This document shows positions 35,706 through 48,999 of a stretch of DNA of 64,000 nucleotides, one piece after another; position 1 is the first letter of the stretch, and the number at the start of each line of letters is the position of its first letter. A program made the translations under genes and the position numbers. The notes below the pieces were generated by a model that was not told where the DNA came from, ran no database searches, and worked only from the letters and a program-made list of their open reading frames with translations. The stretch is taken from positions 64,316,828-64,380,827 of the forward strand of contig OZ024835.1 in the NCBI GenBank assembly GCA_964016985.1. Direction: 5' to 3'. The DNA is from Anodontia alba (Eukaryota; Mollusca; Bivalvia; Lucinida; Lucinidae).

Positions 35706-36643
35706 TTTGTTTTTATTTGTTCAGTAAATGATATAAAACTATTTATTGTCTTAATCTTTGAAAACAGATTTATCGTGAAAGTTTAGCATTTTTTTTTTCC
35801 AATATAAACCTAACGTCCGTAACATAACATTGTCAGACATGAGTAGATCCCGATTCAGAACGCGGCGTCTGATCTAGCAAGGTCTAAGGTATATCAGAGT
35901 CCATGTCTACAACAGTGCCTTAAGTTCTGATCTAACTTAACCCATACATGACATATAAAATTGCCCACCTAATACCTTGGGACATGTCCGTTAGAAATGT
36001 TAATCACAAACAAGTGAGGTCCAGGTGATCGATTATAATCGATCATGATCATCAGTCACGTTTGCTTTTTATAACTGAAGATCGGAAAATATATTCATAG
36101 TGATCTTATCGGAAAATTCTAATTTTGGATTCACATTTTATCTCCCTTTCTTGGTTTTAATAGGCAAACTGTAAATAATGAAAACTGAATGTCTATTTGG
36201 TTCATTCTAGATTGATGGTTAATAAAGGGAAAGAAAATTTGGCCGAAAAATACCGATGTTTTTTTTTTTTTTTTTTTTTTTTTCTCGAAGAAAATATATG
36301 CTGTGCACTCATCAGAAGCGCATCTATGACATACGTACGTTTTTATGGTGAAATAAGGAAACAATTATTTGGTAACCTGTTTATCAATCTGGAAGATGAC
36401 TAAACTAAGAGTGAATATATTTTCTGCAAGTCGACTTTTAGTCGATGATAAGTCGGTTTTACAAAACCGATGATCGACTATGGAATTTTGACCGGTGTTC
36501 AACACTACTGCAATGTCCACGACTGCCTTGATAAATTCTTCATACTTGCTGTGGTTTTGTTGTGAAACATTAAACGCCACCATCCCTCCACCAACCCCCC
36601 GACCCCCTCAACCCCACTCCTACAAACAAAAAAAAAAACAAAA

Positions 36644-36686
<43 letters not shown>

Positions 36687-37260
36687 GGTAACTATTTTCC
36701 AAAAATAGTTTTCAAGGACACGTTGACAATCAATTTCAATATTGACAATATACTTTTTTTCTGCCGTTCAAGCTATTTTGGGTCTGATGTCTTCCAAACG
36801 AAGACATAAAATTCAAAGAAAAAGGATCAAGTGGACCGCGTCATGCGAGAACGTGTCATCAGGCATATTGGACAGCGAAGACCCAGATCAGTCTGCAAAT
36901 CCGCTAACATAATCATTGGACGTTTTAGTGGAAAACAAACCCAGAAGAGACTTGGCGCATGCGTGCGATGAATCTGAATCTGCGCATTTTGCGTAAGCTC
37001 GAAGACACCTTTTCACTTGGAACGCCCCAGTTTATTTGTGTTTTTGTTATTTTGGGATCATTCTTGGAGAATATGAAATGTACCAATCGAAGACATGGAA
37101 TTCTACAAAAGAGATCAATTTATATATTTATGTTATTTTGGGAACATTTATGAAGAAGAATTTCTGAGTTCTTAGAAATATTTTCAGCACTGAAACATTA
37201 TATTTATAGGCGCAGACTGAAAAATCCGTTCCGAGTGTAACTGCTCGGCATTACGAAGCT
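35706..37260. other. no gene seen; poly(T) and poly(A) tracts inside
   Basis: Poly(T) at 36260-36283 and A-rich at 36628-36684. A short hairpin lies at 36437-36480 (GTCGAT..CGGTTTTACAAAACCG). 35846-35890 looks like a half hairpin-family member. Frames over the homopolymers are artefacts. Confidence 0.5.
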
Positions 37261-37267
37261 TGCCGAG

Positions 37268-37525
37268 TGATGCCGAACTGTTATCCCGAGTAACGGAATT
37301 TTCTCTCTACAAAGTGCACCCATGATAGATTCTTTTTCTTGCATACCTTTTGATGTAACAAGGCTTTACATTTCAATCAGAACTGATTAACTGCAGAATG
37401 TTAGCACTTGTGAGGGGTTTCCAGGTGATGCCGAACAGTTACCTTGAGGAACGGAAATTTTCACTCTGTATCGAACACCCATGATAGGTTCTTTTTCATG
37501 CATAACTTTTGTTATAATGCAGCTT
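37268..37525. repeat. two-unit ~163-bp tandem
   Basis: 'GTGATGCCGAAC', 'ACACCCATGATAG' and 'GTTCTTTTTCATGCATA' recur at 37268 and 37431. Unit 1 also has the palindromic CTCGGCATTACG...TGCCGAG. Confidence 0.7.
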
Positions 37526-37723
37526 TTTTTCTATTAGAATTTATTAAATCTAAAATTTTAGAATTTTGTTAGTTTTCTCTTTACTTTCACAGAAGCAAAT
37601 GCCATCGACAACAAAAGTTCGATACTTCACGTCGACGTAACAAACTGACGTCGGTTGTCATATTCTTGATGGCAATCGTCTGTACAAAAAAAAGCTAAGA
37701 GAAAAGTCCAGGGAGTGCCACAA

Positions 37724-37996
37724 TCACAAACCGCAGCCCTTCCCAGACCCCAAGAGGAAGAGGAAACCGACAAATCTAAACAAGCACAAACCGAACAAAC
37801 GTACGAAAAGCACCAAGGTTAGCTCTCTCTTCCCCAAGCGAGGTAATCGCAATACTAAAAGGACTGAAAAACACAAGAACAAAACGACACACGGAAAGAC
37901 ATACAACAAATCGCCTCGTAGAATAAGCCACAAAGCAACAAAGAGTAAGACTAACACCGGGACCACCGCCTTAGAACGGTCGGTAGAGCAAACCAC
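37724..37996 (-). other. hydrophobic 90-codon frame in PL 3' region
   Basis: L/F/V-rich frame ending LGSGKGCGL, partly shared with copies at 43937-44209, 5498-5884 and 17478-17825. It lies downstream of the RT on the same strand. It could encode a small membrane-like peptide or be chance openness in T-rich sense sequence. Confidence 0.35.
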
Positions 37997-38769
37997 CGGG
38001 GGTTTAAAGCACTTTTACAGCTAACTAACTTCACCCTGGGTCCCGATGCTACTCTTAATACAGAAATACATAAAAATTCGGTTCGCATAAAGGCTTCCAA
38101 CTCAGTCAATGCATCAAAGCGAAAACATAAAAATCAAATTAATCACTATAATAAACAAAGACGAGTACTCATGGCTCATTCTACTTATGCCAGAGTAAAT
38201 GAAAACCAATAGTTGAACCACGGCGGGCCAAGCCAAAGACATATCGTCAAGCCTCAACCCACTGGTTAAAGTTTTACGAAGTGGCCGTCATTGAGTCTGA
38301 GGCCCGAACCGCCGTCGTGCAATTAAAGAGTGAAGCATAGCCATCAACAATGATTGGATTGACAACTAGGCATGCAGTCTGCCGCATAATATCCAGGCTA
38401 TAGCCAATTCTTTTATAACGGTTAATTTCTGAATTGCTCCGGAAAGTTAGATTTACCTACAATTTTTCTAAATCTGTACACTTAGTCACCGTAAAATTCG
38501 GGTTCCGATATACCTTGTTGAAGAAGTGTTTTCAGACTGACGCTAGATTTTTCTAACAAGGCACTATGTCTGCGATAAAATTTCGAAAACGCCTTACGAA
38601 ATTTAAAATAACGATAGCCCTGCCTAAGAAGTTTGGCAGTAAGGGCTTTATAACGGTAGTTAAAGTCATTAAGATTTGAAGAAGCTCTGGCGAATCTTAT
38701 AAGTTGAGATATGTATATCCCATATGAGGTACGCCGGGGGACATCGCCATCCAGAAAAGGGAAATTGAC

Positions 38770-40074
38770 TATATCAAATCAAAATCGTCCTATTCATCAT
38801 ATATTTTGGTGGAAACTGTACCATTAGATATACATAGATTCAAATCCAAAAAAGGTGCCTCGGTATCGGAAGAATTTACTCTATTTAATTGAAGTTCTGC
38901 AGGGTATATCCGGTCCACCATTTGGTCAAAGTAAATATTGTCAATACTTAACAAATCGTCATGGTATCTTGAAGTTAAATTGAAAGCCTCAATAATGTCA
39001 GCCTGATTTTCACGTGAGAGAGACTTCATGAAATCTCTCTCATAACAAAAAAGAAACAAATCTGCAAGAAGAGGAGCACAATTAGTTTCCATCGGAATAC
39101 CAATAGTTTGTCTATAAAGTTTAGTTCCAAATCTAATAAAATATTATCCAAAAGATAAACAAGGGCATCACAGACTTTTTGACACGACCATAAATTGTGA
39201 TTATTATATACATCAAAAGTGAAAAAAGCACATTCTTCGTTGCAAGCCAAATATTGGGTATTCTCCCGAATAAAGGTTCTGTTAATTAAATCAATAAGTT
39301 TATCTTTTATAAGATGATGAGGTAACGTAGTATACAGTGTAGAAAAATCTTATGTAGACAATTTAGAAGCCTGAAAGATTTTAGATTTAAATTTATTGAG
39401 AACATCATTAGAATTTTGAATTGACCAAAAATAGTTAATTCCGTCCCTGTCGTAAACAGTATCATAGTATCTAATCCAATGTTTTTAACAGCAGTAAGGC
39501 ATGAAGTTAGCAGTTTGGATAAAACAGTAGTCGTACAAGAACAAGAATTAGCAATGAAACGTGCTACCAAGTTCTTGTTTTAGAGTATTGATATAATAAA
39601 GTCGTCACACAACAACAACATTATTAGCAGCTTTATCAGCTGGAGCCAAAACATACTTCCTATGACATTCTTGGATACCTTGTTTCAAATATCGAAAAGA
39701 TAATTTAGGCTTAGGAGGGAGAAGATCAAGGTTATTAGAGTAAAATAACACACGTTCATCAATGATCTTAAAAATCTTTAATTTCCAATTATTTAAAGCA
39801 TTAGACTCAACATGCTCCCGTTTACACCAACGCATACAATAATCATTTAAAGCACTGGCAATTGTTTCCCAACATTTATTGAAATCAATGTGGGCTGGGA
39901 ATCTATATTTAGGTCCTTTTGAAATAACAGAACGGATTCGTGAATCAGTTATAATCTTCAAGTTACAAGTGACAATATGACCCGCTGGTTGATAACAAAA
40001 TTTAGAATCTTTACAATCTCAAGAATCAGGGGAACTAGTTTCAATATCAAGATCAGAAACTATTTTATTGAAAT
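38770..40074 (-). pseudogene. decayed reverse transcriptase of retroelement PL copy 5
   Basis: RT pieces lie in at least three frames with stops. An N-terminal part (39961-39605) holds KYRFPAHIDFNKCW and YVLAPADKAANNVVVV. A central part (39250-39026) holds CAFFTFDVYNNHNLW. The catalytic part (39092-38790) holds TNCAPLLADLF and RYHDDLLSI. The usual G in the PMGTNCAP motif is E, and the residue before DD is H where this family usually has I. Expected continuation is FLDLNL...IVNFPFL...GVYISQLIRFAR, seen intact in copy 6. MGTNCAP with RYIDD is reminiscent of Penelope-like RTs; no GIY-YIG endonuclease motif was found. Family assignment is tentative. Confidence 0.7.
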
Positions 40075-40077
40075 TAA

Positions 40078-41110
40078 GTAAACCTATGTCTTGATGATAC
40101 AAATATGTGACCAGTAGAACTAGTGTACTGAGCCACATTATGGTATGCCTTTGTTATGCGTCCCAGGGTTCGGATAAGCGGGGTAAGACTAGTAAAAATC
40201 ATGGAATATAAGATTCTAATATGCAGGAAAACCCGGCCTGGCATGCAAGGGCATAATGGTTGGCCGCGCGAAGTGTCGTCGGGCATATATCGGCAGCAAA
40301 GGCCCGGATGATACTTTGCAAATGTGCAGGGTGATCTGAATACGCTAATTTTGCGCAAGCTCAAAGGCTTCATCGCTTGACGCGGTTCATGGTAGAATAT
40401 TCAGCAATAAGACTTAAAAGTTATTTTAGCTATCAGTAGGTTTTGTACACAGGAGTATTTGCTAGCTGTTCTAGCTGTTTTGTTTTCATACGTCGTTTTC
40501 ATGTTCTGAGTCTAGCATTGCGATAATCTTACTTCAATAGCTGCCTACTTTGCTCTCCGTTTCTTTTCCTGTGTACATTTTGTGCTTTGTGCTTTGTTTG
40601 CTCCATATCTGATATTTTTTATATTTCTACTCAAAACATAGATTGTAGTTACTCATTAGAACCGCCTCGTCCGCCTCGACGAGGCGGTTCTAACGAGTAC
40701 CCACAATCTATGTTTTTGAGCAGAAATAAGACAAATAATGTAAACCCTATATTTTACTATATAGAAGTGGGGTTTAAGGGGGTCAAAATATAGGCATGTT
40801 TTCGTGATTGGCTGCACGCTGCGAGGCTTGTTTCATATTTTGGCCTGTTTGTTGCCTTATGTTTGATTTGAGTTTAGTAGATCCTGTCTAGCATTACAAT
40901 CACCTTGTTGGGCAAAAGGGAACTAGATACTTTATTTTTCTTTGATCTTTGGCTTGTGTACTGTCTGTCATGGTGTGTTTGCTATTCCTCTTGATGTCAT
41001 TGGTTGGCTATGGTCTGTCATTTTGGATATACCTGGACATCTTCTATACTAGTGTTGGTGATGATTCTACGATAATTAATTTTACGCCAAATACTGGGAA
41101 AAACAAGCCT
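40078..41110. other. no gene seen; 40081-40390 paralogous to 25633-25884
   Basis: After the paralogous part, 40390-40600 and 40810-41110 show no recognised element apart from the P1 fragment between them. Confidence 0.5.
40605..40809 (+). mobile_element. P1 element, copy f (left end missing)
   Basis: Lacks the left TIR. The central stem has a 9-bp duplication (CCGCCTCGT) in one arm. Right end GGCATGTTTTCGTGAT. Confidence 0.8.
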
Positions 41111-41114
41111 GAGA

Positions 41115-41164
41115 AAACAGTGTAGACCCAGATATGAACACGGTGTCTGATCAGAGTATGCACT
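41115..41164. repeat. ~65-bp inverted repeat, short member
   Basis: ACAGTGTAGACCCAGAT...GTCTGATCAGAG with a partly lost right arm. Confidence 0.55.
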
Positions 41165-41337
41165 AATCTCCATTAATCCGGCAGTTTTAAGACATATCAA
41201 CTGGTAGAGAAACTGACTTGTTCAAAGATTAACCCATATCATGCTGAATAAACTAAGATGCCAAACCCATTTCTTATTTTCAGCCAGTCAGATTACTTGA
41301 TCCAGATAGTTGATATAAAGTCACATACTGAATGACA

Positions 41338-41399
41338 AACAGTGCAGGTCCAGATCAGTTTGCTTCTTCAGAAGGATCTGACTCTACACCACTGTTTGC
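41338..41399. repeat. ~65-bp inverted repeat (hairpin family)
   Basis: AAACAGTGCAGGTCCAGATC...GGATCTGACTCTACACC and ACTGTTTG. Confidence 0.7.
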
Positions 41400-42357
41400 A
41401 AAGGCAGGGTATATCTGACAAAGGTCGAAACACTGTCTATCCTTTAAGTTCCCTCTGTTGAGCTAAAAATATTGACTTAATATTTAGAAATTTGAAATTC
41501 TTCGGAGAATATAATTATTTAACAACAGTCAGGTAAACACCGGGCAGGGAAACATCAATTGGGAAGAACTGCTATCTGTCTGTGACGAGTCGCGAATATT
41601 GTTTTTACATCAAACTTTAAATAAGTGTTGGTCATTTTTGCCGTAACGTGAGAAAACATACCTTCTGACATATGCTCTCAAAGATACCTCAAATCAGACT
41701 GCGCGTCAGCGCAGACTGAACGGAATCTACATTAATCGCATGAAAAAATGTGCATCATTGGCTATCTGAAATGCTCCAAGTGAAGGTTCTAATCAGATTG
41801 CCTGAATACGCAGGCTGATCTGAATCTTTGCTAGGCGCACATGTTCGAAGGTACGTTTCTTAGCGTTGCGGCTTATTGAGTCTGTTATGAAATCCTCCGA
41901 AAATACACTGATATATAGCAGTATTTTTTCTTTTACCTTCCTTAATAGATCAAAGCGCAATGTAGACCTAAATAATAACTATGTTCTTCAAATTGGAATC
42001 CTCTGTTTTTAACATTATACCTCCTCAGTGACTTTAACTGATTTTGGGGCGGTTGCCAAGGTAGACAAAATAGTAACTGGGTCCTTCAAATTGGAATTCT
42101 TTGTTTTAGCATACATAGTAGCTCCGTATTGGACTTTAATTGATTTTTTTGGGCGCATGCGAAACTACCATCAGATTTAACATGCACATACTACATTTCG
42201 ACAGTCCGTTTTCCTGTTACTACCAACCTTATAACTGTCAAGCAAAAAGTTCTCTGATAACGCTGATCACGCTAAATTCTGCATCTAAACATATAAGCCT
42301 TATATAAGCCTTATACGCTCAGATACTTACAAATGGCGAATAAATACACAAACGCCA

Positions 42358-42402
42358 AAAAAAAACAAAACAAAAAAAAAAAACAAAAAAAAACAAAAAA
42401 CG
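42358..42402. repeat. A-rich low-complexity tract
   Basis: A-runs with single C. Confidence 0.9.
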
Positions 42403-42706
42403 TCAAATGTTTTGAAGCAGTAAGATAAGTACAATATCGGTGAATGAATAGAAAAGAAGATAAATAATATTACCAAATAAAGGACCTTTCGGGTAGTTAA
42501 ACAAATATATATTACTTAGAACAAAAACAACAAAAACACATAAGCACACATTTACAACATAAGCACATGATACAATAATACAAACTTTAACGATATTAAC
42601 CCCAGGAACGTCAATGGTTTTCCAGACATATAAGTGAACCTTGTCTCCTTTTGTTCATAGTTTTTGTATCCATACATATTACAATATAAGGAACCAAACT
42701 CAATAA

Positions 42707-43900
42707 CAAGAGGACCAAGGACCACGATTCGCTCACCTGAGTAAAACAGCCATTACTTTTCTGCAGATGCAGATCGTTTTCAATATCTGGTTGAATAGCA
42801 ACCGTGTTGGTCACTGAAGCATGATCATTAAACACTTGTTTTTTATTCCCTTTGATAGAAGACCACAAGAAATTTGGTGAAGATTCGACCTGACAGTGAT
42901 ATCAGAAGAAAACAACTTAAATATTTCATTATTTTATACATGTGTATAGTCTAGGAGCAAGCGGAAATAAGCATAAGGATGAAATATTTTTCATTGTAAC
43001 TGAAATAGTTTGCTAGTCTTATCATATTGTAAGGTTCAACCATTTGTACACAATACATTTTGAGAAAATAAGATTTCAACTTTTTTTTTTCTTTGCAAAA
43101 GCATACGAAAGCAAATCTGATCCGGCCCTAAAATGGTCAAAAGTCAATCTGAGATCATCTGAACAAATGTTGTAGCACTCACAATCCCAGGAAACCCAGG
43201 CTTGGTCTCAAAGTTTTCTTATTTGTACAAAAAGGATCATCATTTGAACAAATTTGGTGGACATTGTCCTCGATGTTGTATACCAAGGTTCAGCCTAAAA
43301 GGTTTCTTAGTTCTGGAGAAGAATATTTTAAGTGTCCTTTTTATCATAAATGGCATGACAGCCATCTTGAACAACGGTGCGAAACCATTTGAACAAATTG
43401 TCAATACCCATTCGACAGAAAGCCTCATATGAAATCCGGTGAAAATTAATGAAGCGGTTTCATAGATGACGTTTAATGATTAAACAATTTTATACATGTA
43501 CGACTCGCATATAGCCATGGAACAAGGGCAGATACCCCATCCTGGGACAAAATTTTGATTGAAACTAAAATGTTTTACTACTTCATCACACATTGCAAGT
43601 TTCAGCCATCAGTCTTTTACACATTTTGAGAAAATTATTTTTCAATATAAATCTATGGGGACGCCAGTTTGACCTTGTCCTGAGAAGGTCAAAGGTCAAC
43701 CTACGACCATAATTTGAATAAATTTGGTAGACCTTGAAACCCCAATGCTTTATAGTAAGATTTTGCCTTAAAGCAACACTGGTTAAGGAGAAATTGCAAT
43801 TAAACCATTTTCCCATTATAATTATATGGGAGTTTTCTGTTGTCAACCAAACCAAGAGGTAGGTTGGCAAAATTTTAGCTTTTCTGAGCTGCCTTTATCC
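42707..43900 (+). mobile_element. dispersed bivalve-type repeat with DR1 sites, copy X2
   Basis: Begins AACAAGAGGACCAAGGACCA and CGATTCGCTCACCTGAG. Two ~550-bp internal repeats follow, then it is cut by retroelement copy 6; its tail resumes at 45150-45272 (GTGGACGCCGACG...GCGAGCTAAAA). Perfect DR1 at 43686-43698. Confidence 0.65.
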
Positions 43901-45125
43901 AAAAAAGGTAAGAGAAAAGTCCAGGGAGTGCCACAATCACAAACCGCAACCCTTCCCAGACCCCAAGAGGAAGAGGAAACCGAAAAATCTAAACAAGCAC
44001 AAACCGAACAAACGTACGAAAAGCACTAAGATTAGCTCTCTCTTCCCCAAGCGAGGTAATCGCAATACTAAAAGGACTGAAAAGCATAAGAACAAAATGA
44101 CACACGGAAAGACATACAACAAATCGCCTCGTAGAATAAACCACAAAGCAACAAATAGTAAGACTAACACCGGGACCACCGCCTTAGAACGGTCGGTAGA
44201 GCAAACCACCGGGGGTTTAAAGCACTTTTACAGCTAGCTAACTTCACCCTGGGTCCCGATGCTACTCTTAATACAGAAATACATAAAAATTTTGTTCGCA
44301 TAAAGGCTCCCAACTCAGTCAATGCATCAAAGCGAAAACATAAAAATCAGATTAATCACTATAATAAACAAAGACGAGTACTCATGGCTAATTCTACTGT
44401 ATCCAGAGTAAATGAAAACCAATAGTTGAACCACGGCGGGCCAAGCCAAAGACATATCGTCAAGCCCCAACCCACTGGTTAAAGTTTTACGAAGAGGCCG
44501 TCATTGAGTCTGAGGTCCGAACCGCCGTCGTGCAATTAAAGAGTGAAGTATAGCCATCAACAATGATTGGATTGACAACTAGGCATGCAGTCTGCCGCAT
44601 AATATCCAGGCTATAGCCAATTCTTTTATAACGGTTAATAAGTTTTCTGAATTGCTCCGAAAAGTTAGATTTACCTACAATTTTTCTAAATCTGTACACT
44701 AAGTCACCGTAAAATTCAGAAGTTGCAGAAGTGTTTTCAGACTGACGCTATATTTTTCTAACAAGCCACTGTGTCTGCGATAAAATTTCGAAAACGCCTT
44801 ACGAAGTTTAAAATAACGATAGCCCTGCCTAAGAAGTTTGGCAGTAAGGGCTTTATTACGGTAGTTAAAGTCATTAAGATTTGAAAAAGCTCTGGCGAAT
44901 CTTATAAGTTGAGATATGTATACCCCATATGAGGTACGCCGGGGGACATCGCCATCCAGAAAAGGGAAATTGACTATATCAAAATCAAAATCGTCCAGTT
45001 TATCATAAATTTTGGTGGAAATTGTACCATTAGATATACATAGATTCAAATCCAAAAAAGGTGCCTCGGTATCGGAAGAATTGGGTATTGCTGAATTAAA
45101 CTTTGGAACTATATCTATCATCATA
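43901..45125 (-). mobile_element. retroelement PL copy 6, 5'-truncated
   Basis: About 1.2 kb inside repeat X2. 3' end (plus view) AAAAAAGGTAAGAGAAAAGT. It reaches the C-terminal half of the RT, then stops. It differs from copy 5 upstream of SSDTEAPF (IVPKFNSAIPN against IYPAELQLNRVN), so the two are different lineages. Confidence 0.8.
44487..45124 (-). pseudogene. RT C-terminal region, PL copy 6
   Basis: A 141-codon frame (45124-44699) with APFLDLNLCISNG, STKIYDKLDDFDFDIVNFPF, SYGVYISQLIRFARAF and LRKAFSKFYRRHSGLLEKYS. It continues after a frameshift near 44700 into a 70-codon frame (44699-44487) with YRFRKIVGKSNFSEQFRKLI. This is the connection/thumb part that follows the catalytic motifs. 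The polymerase active site is absent because of 5' truncation. Confidence 0.7.
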
Positions 45126-45272
45126 TCAAATATGAACTACATCTATCTAAAGGTCTGGAAAATATAGGCTCTTAAAAACTTAAACGTTAATGTGGACGCC
45201 GACGGTAGTGCAATAGAGCTTCCTGGTTCGTCCAGGCGAGCTAAAACTTGAATTTTCCAATTAAAATGTAAA

Positions 45273-47393
45273 TAAGAGGCTCATGGGCCACGATTCGCTC
45301 ACCTGATAAAAACAGCTATTGAATATCTGCAGATGCCATGCAATTGCTTCCAGTACTGCCAGAGCAACAAGAACACAAATTTGACCATACCCGTAAAAAG
45401 GTCAAAGGACACCCTAATATCATCATTTTAACAAACTTCCTTTCGACAGAAGGACCCATGTGAAATCTAGTGAAATCAAGCTGCTTCAGAGAAGAAGACG
45501 TTTAAAGGTTTCACAATTTTATGCACGTACAAAGACAGAGGCAAGGGCAGATAACACCTAAAGTTTTGACGGTAGCTAAATAGTTTTGTTTCTTTAATCA
45601 TACGCTCCACGTTTCAGCCATTAGTCTTTAATAAATATTGAGAAAATGACTTTCAACATTTTCCCATACGGAGGTGCAAATTTGACATTGCCGTAAAAGG
45701 TCAAAAGTCAACCTACGACTAATATTTGAACAAATTTGGTAGACCTTAAGTCCCGGATGCTATACACCAAGACTCAGCTTCAATGCGTGTTTGGTTTATT
45801 AAGTGTTTGTTCCATATATGGTCATGGCAGCCATCTTATTCAATGGCGTGGAACCATTCAAACAAATTGTCAATACCCTTTCGACAGAAGGCCCCATGGG
45901 AAATCTGGTGAAAATTGCTCAAGCCGTTTCGGAGAAGGCATTTGAAAATTATACAATTTTATACCTGTATATAGCCCGGGGGCAAGGGCAGATAACTCTC
46001 AGGAGACAAAAGTTTGATTAAAACTAAAATGTTTTACTAAATGCAGATTGAAACTAAAATGTTTTACTACTTGAATCACACAATGTAAGGTTCAGTCATT
46101 AGTCTTTAATACATTTTGAGAAAATTACTTTATCAACATTTTGCCCATAAAATGCATAGGGACACAAATTTTACCTTGCCACCAAAAGGTCAAAGGTCAA
46201 CTTACGGTCATTATTTGAACAAACTTGGTAGAGTAGACCTTGAGTCCTCGATGCTTTATACTCAGATTCAGCTCCAAAGCTTTTTTGGTTCTAGAGAAGA
46301 TGATTTCTAAGTGTTCTTACCATATATGGGCATGGCGGCCATCTTGTTCAATGGCGTTTAACCCTTTGAACAAATTGTAAGTACCCTTTTGACAGAAAGC
46401 CCCATGTGAAATCTAGTGAAAATTGCCCGGGCGGTTTCAGAGTAGAAGTCATTTCAAAATTACACAATTTTATACATGTATAATCAAGGGGCAAGGGCAG
46501 ATAATTCCCAGAGGACAAATTGTTGAATATAACTAGTTTGCTTTACAACTTCATCACTGTTTGTAGTTTCAACCATTAGTCATTAATACATTTTGAGAAA
46601 ATTACTTTTCAATATTTTCCCCATACCAATGCATGGGGACGCAAATTTTACCTAGACATAAAAAGGTCAAAGGTCAGCATACATACGATCGTCGTTTTAA
46701 CAAATTTGGTACATCTTGAGTCTTCGATGCTATATATCAAGATTCAGCCCCAAAGGATTCTTTGTTCTGGAGAAGAAAATTTTAAATGTTTTTACCATAT
46801 ATGGGCATGGTGGCCATTTTGTTCAACGGCGCGGAACCATTGAACAAATTGGCAATACTCTTTCGACAAAAAGCCCTTTGCGAAATCTAGTGAAAATTGC
46901 TCAAACAGAAGCAGAGAAGACATTTAAAAATTACACAATTTTATACATGCATATGGCCCAGGCGCAAGGGCAGGTAACTTCCAGTGGACAAAATTTTGAA
47001 TATTACTAAAATGTTTTACTACTTTAATCACTCATTGTTAGTTTCAGCCATTAGTCTTTAGTACATTTTGAGAAAATGGCTTTTCAACAAAGGCCATCCT
47101 AGGGTCATCATTTGAACAAACTTCGTAGACCTTGAGTCCTTGATGCTGTATACCAAGATTCAGGCTTAAAGCTTTCTTGGTTCTTGGTTTTCCCATATAT
47201 GGCATGGTGGCCATCTTGATTAACAGACCGTGATCATTTGTACAAATTCCGATTCCCCTTTAACAGATGGCTCTACATGATGTTTGAAGAAAATTGGCCC
47301 AGGGGTTTCAGAGGAGAGGTCGTTCAAAGATGTGGACGATGGGCGGATGGCCAGTGATCACAATAGCTCATCCTTCGGCTCATGTGAGCTAAA
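45273..47393 (+). mobile_element. dispersed bivalve-type repeat with DR1 sites, copy X3
   Basis: Begins AAGAGGCTCATGGGCCACGA and TTCGCTCACCTGA and ends with hairpin ATAGCTCATC..TCATGTGAGCTAAAA. In between are four or five ~430-500-bp direct repeats, each with 'GACCTTG..AAAAGGTCAAAGGTCA', 'TTTGGTAGACCTTGAGTCC', 'GGGCATGGCGGCCATCTT' and 'GGGGCAAGGGCAGATAA'. No frame is shared between units, so non-coding. Confidence 0.7.
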
Positions 47394-47934
47394 AAGAACC
47401 AATGACATCATAGAATAGTGCATTGTAAGAAAGCTTTATTTTTACTAAGCTTTAGATAGCAACACAAGTTATTACGACTTCGAATGCATGTAACTTTTGA
47501 ACGAATAGGCATTTTAATATTATTGGATTTATAATATTATTATCTTTAAATTGAAATATTCTGAAATTTGGGGATGTGTTACCCTTGAAGAAAGGTTAGA
47601 GGTTCATGCCCGGCTTCCTGGTCTCAGATTACATTTTACAATTAATTTTTTTATGCTGTTTATGCATTTGTTTTTAATTTCAGCGTAAATCACAACCAGT
47701 TCCAGAGGCCTTATAGAATTTTATATAAAAATATGCTTTTCATAACTCTTAGCAGGCTGGGTAAAATTTTCAGCAGACGATATTTTGAAATATTTTCTTA
47801 TTTTTTCCCAGAGAACAGGTTTTGGCATTTTTCTCTTTAGGTAAAATAAGAAAAAATATCTGAAAATTTACCCAGAATGCTTAGCGTATAATAGGTTTTG
47901 TCAAGAGAAAATGACCATTATTCCGTGTGTGAGC

Positions 47935-48490
47935 AAGGAAGGCTCAGATCAGCCTTTGCATGCACACAGACTGATCAGGGCTTCCTTGACGACTTACAGA
48001 ATTATTTGATATTGAAGAACGTAATGAAACCTGGATGACCCTTTGAACCAGACTGAACAGCTGCACAGGCTGATCTGGGCGTTCATAGTTCACTTATTAC
48101 ACAGCGACCATTACTCACTGCACAGATATTTCTATAATAGTAAAGCCAGTTACAAATGAGTCACAGATATCTTCTTCTTTTTTTTACTTCAATTATATTG
48201 GGACATGTACCTTTAGTGACGCCATAGCATTTTTCTCTCAGGCTGTATTGACTCAATTATAACATATGGGCAAAGAAGACCCAGATCAGCCTGTGCATCC
48301 ACACAGTCTAATCAGGGCATCCTTGTCTATTCAATCATCTGATATTGTAAAATATAATAAAACCTAGGTGGTCATTACAATCAAACTGAACAGCTGCACA
48401 GGCTAATCTGCGCCTTCATAGTTCACATATTGCACAGCGACCATTTCTCAACTGCTCATATATTTGTATTATAGTAAAACAAGGGCAGTA
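47935..48490. repeat. ~335-bp tandem duplication of GATCAG hairpin block
   Basis: CAGATCAGCCT at 47945 and 48282; each unit ends 'GCACAGCGACCATT..TCACTGC'. Only one unit exists in the partner segment (4898-5110). Confidence 0.75.
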
Positions 48491-48999
48491 ACAAATACGT
48501 ATTTACAATTAGGTGTGCAAATCTACCTTTGGTGACGTCATCATTTTCGAAAGGCTGTATTAACCTCTCCAGGCAGTCTATCGTAACCTTGTCCTAAGCG
48601 GTTCATACTGAGCCCTCATCTACCCTGGATCCAAGATGGTTCATTATAACATGTTGTAAAAAATAAAACGGTTTAAAGGTTGACCTAATAAGTGCTGTAT
48701 CCAAAGAAACATTTATAGATAATATAAAACCATGATCATTTATACATTTTAGGCGAAACTGAAATCACATTTTGACAAACTATGATACTCTAACGGTTTT
48801 TTACGAATTAACAGTATCAAACATGATTTCCTAAGGCAACTATACTATCATGTGGGCCGCGTTAAGCGAAAAATGTCTTCGCACATGCGCAAATTCGTTA
48901 AGTCAGACCATCATGTGCATACGCAAAGTACAATATTGGCATTTGCTCTCTAACGATATATTCTATAGTGTTAACCAAGTCTGTAAATGGACAGCGAAG

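Larger units (their letters stand above)
37685..40077 (-). mobile_element. retroelement PL copy 5, 2.4 kb, 5'-truncated
   Basis: Longest PL copy, sense minus. Boundaries come from the empty site at about 25627-25650 ('GTCTGTAAACCTATG'): GTA occurs on both sides of the insertion, a 3-bp duplication or shared base. The 3' end (plus view) is an A-run plus GCTAAGAGAAAAGTCC; the 5' part enters RT coding sequence (see next entry). No LTRs are seen. Confidence 0.8.

Noticed and set aside
36437..36480. Short hairpin GTCGAT...CGGTTTTACAAAACCG as a regulatory site
   Set aside because: Single small palindrome, no copies, no neighbouring gene.
40605..40809. Helitron end (hairpin near a CTAG-like 3' end)
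   Set aside because: P1 has terminal inverted repeats at both ends and no CTRR terminus; insertion is not between A and T.
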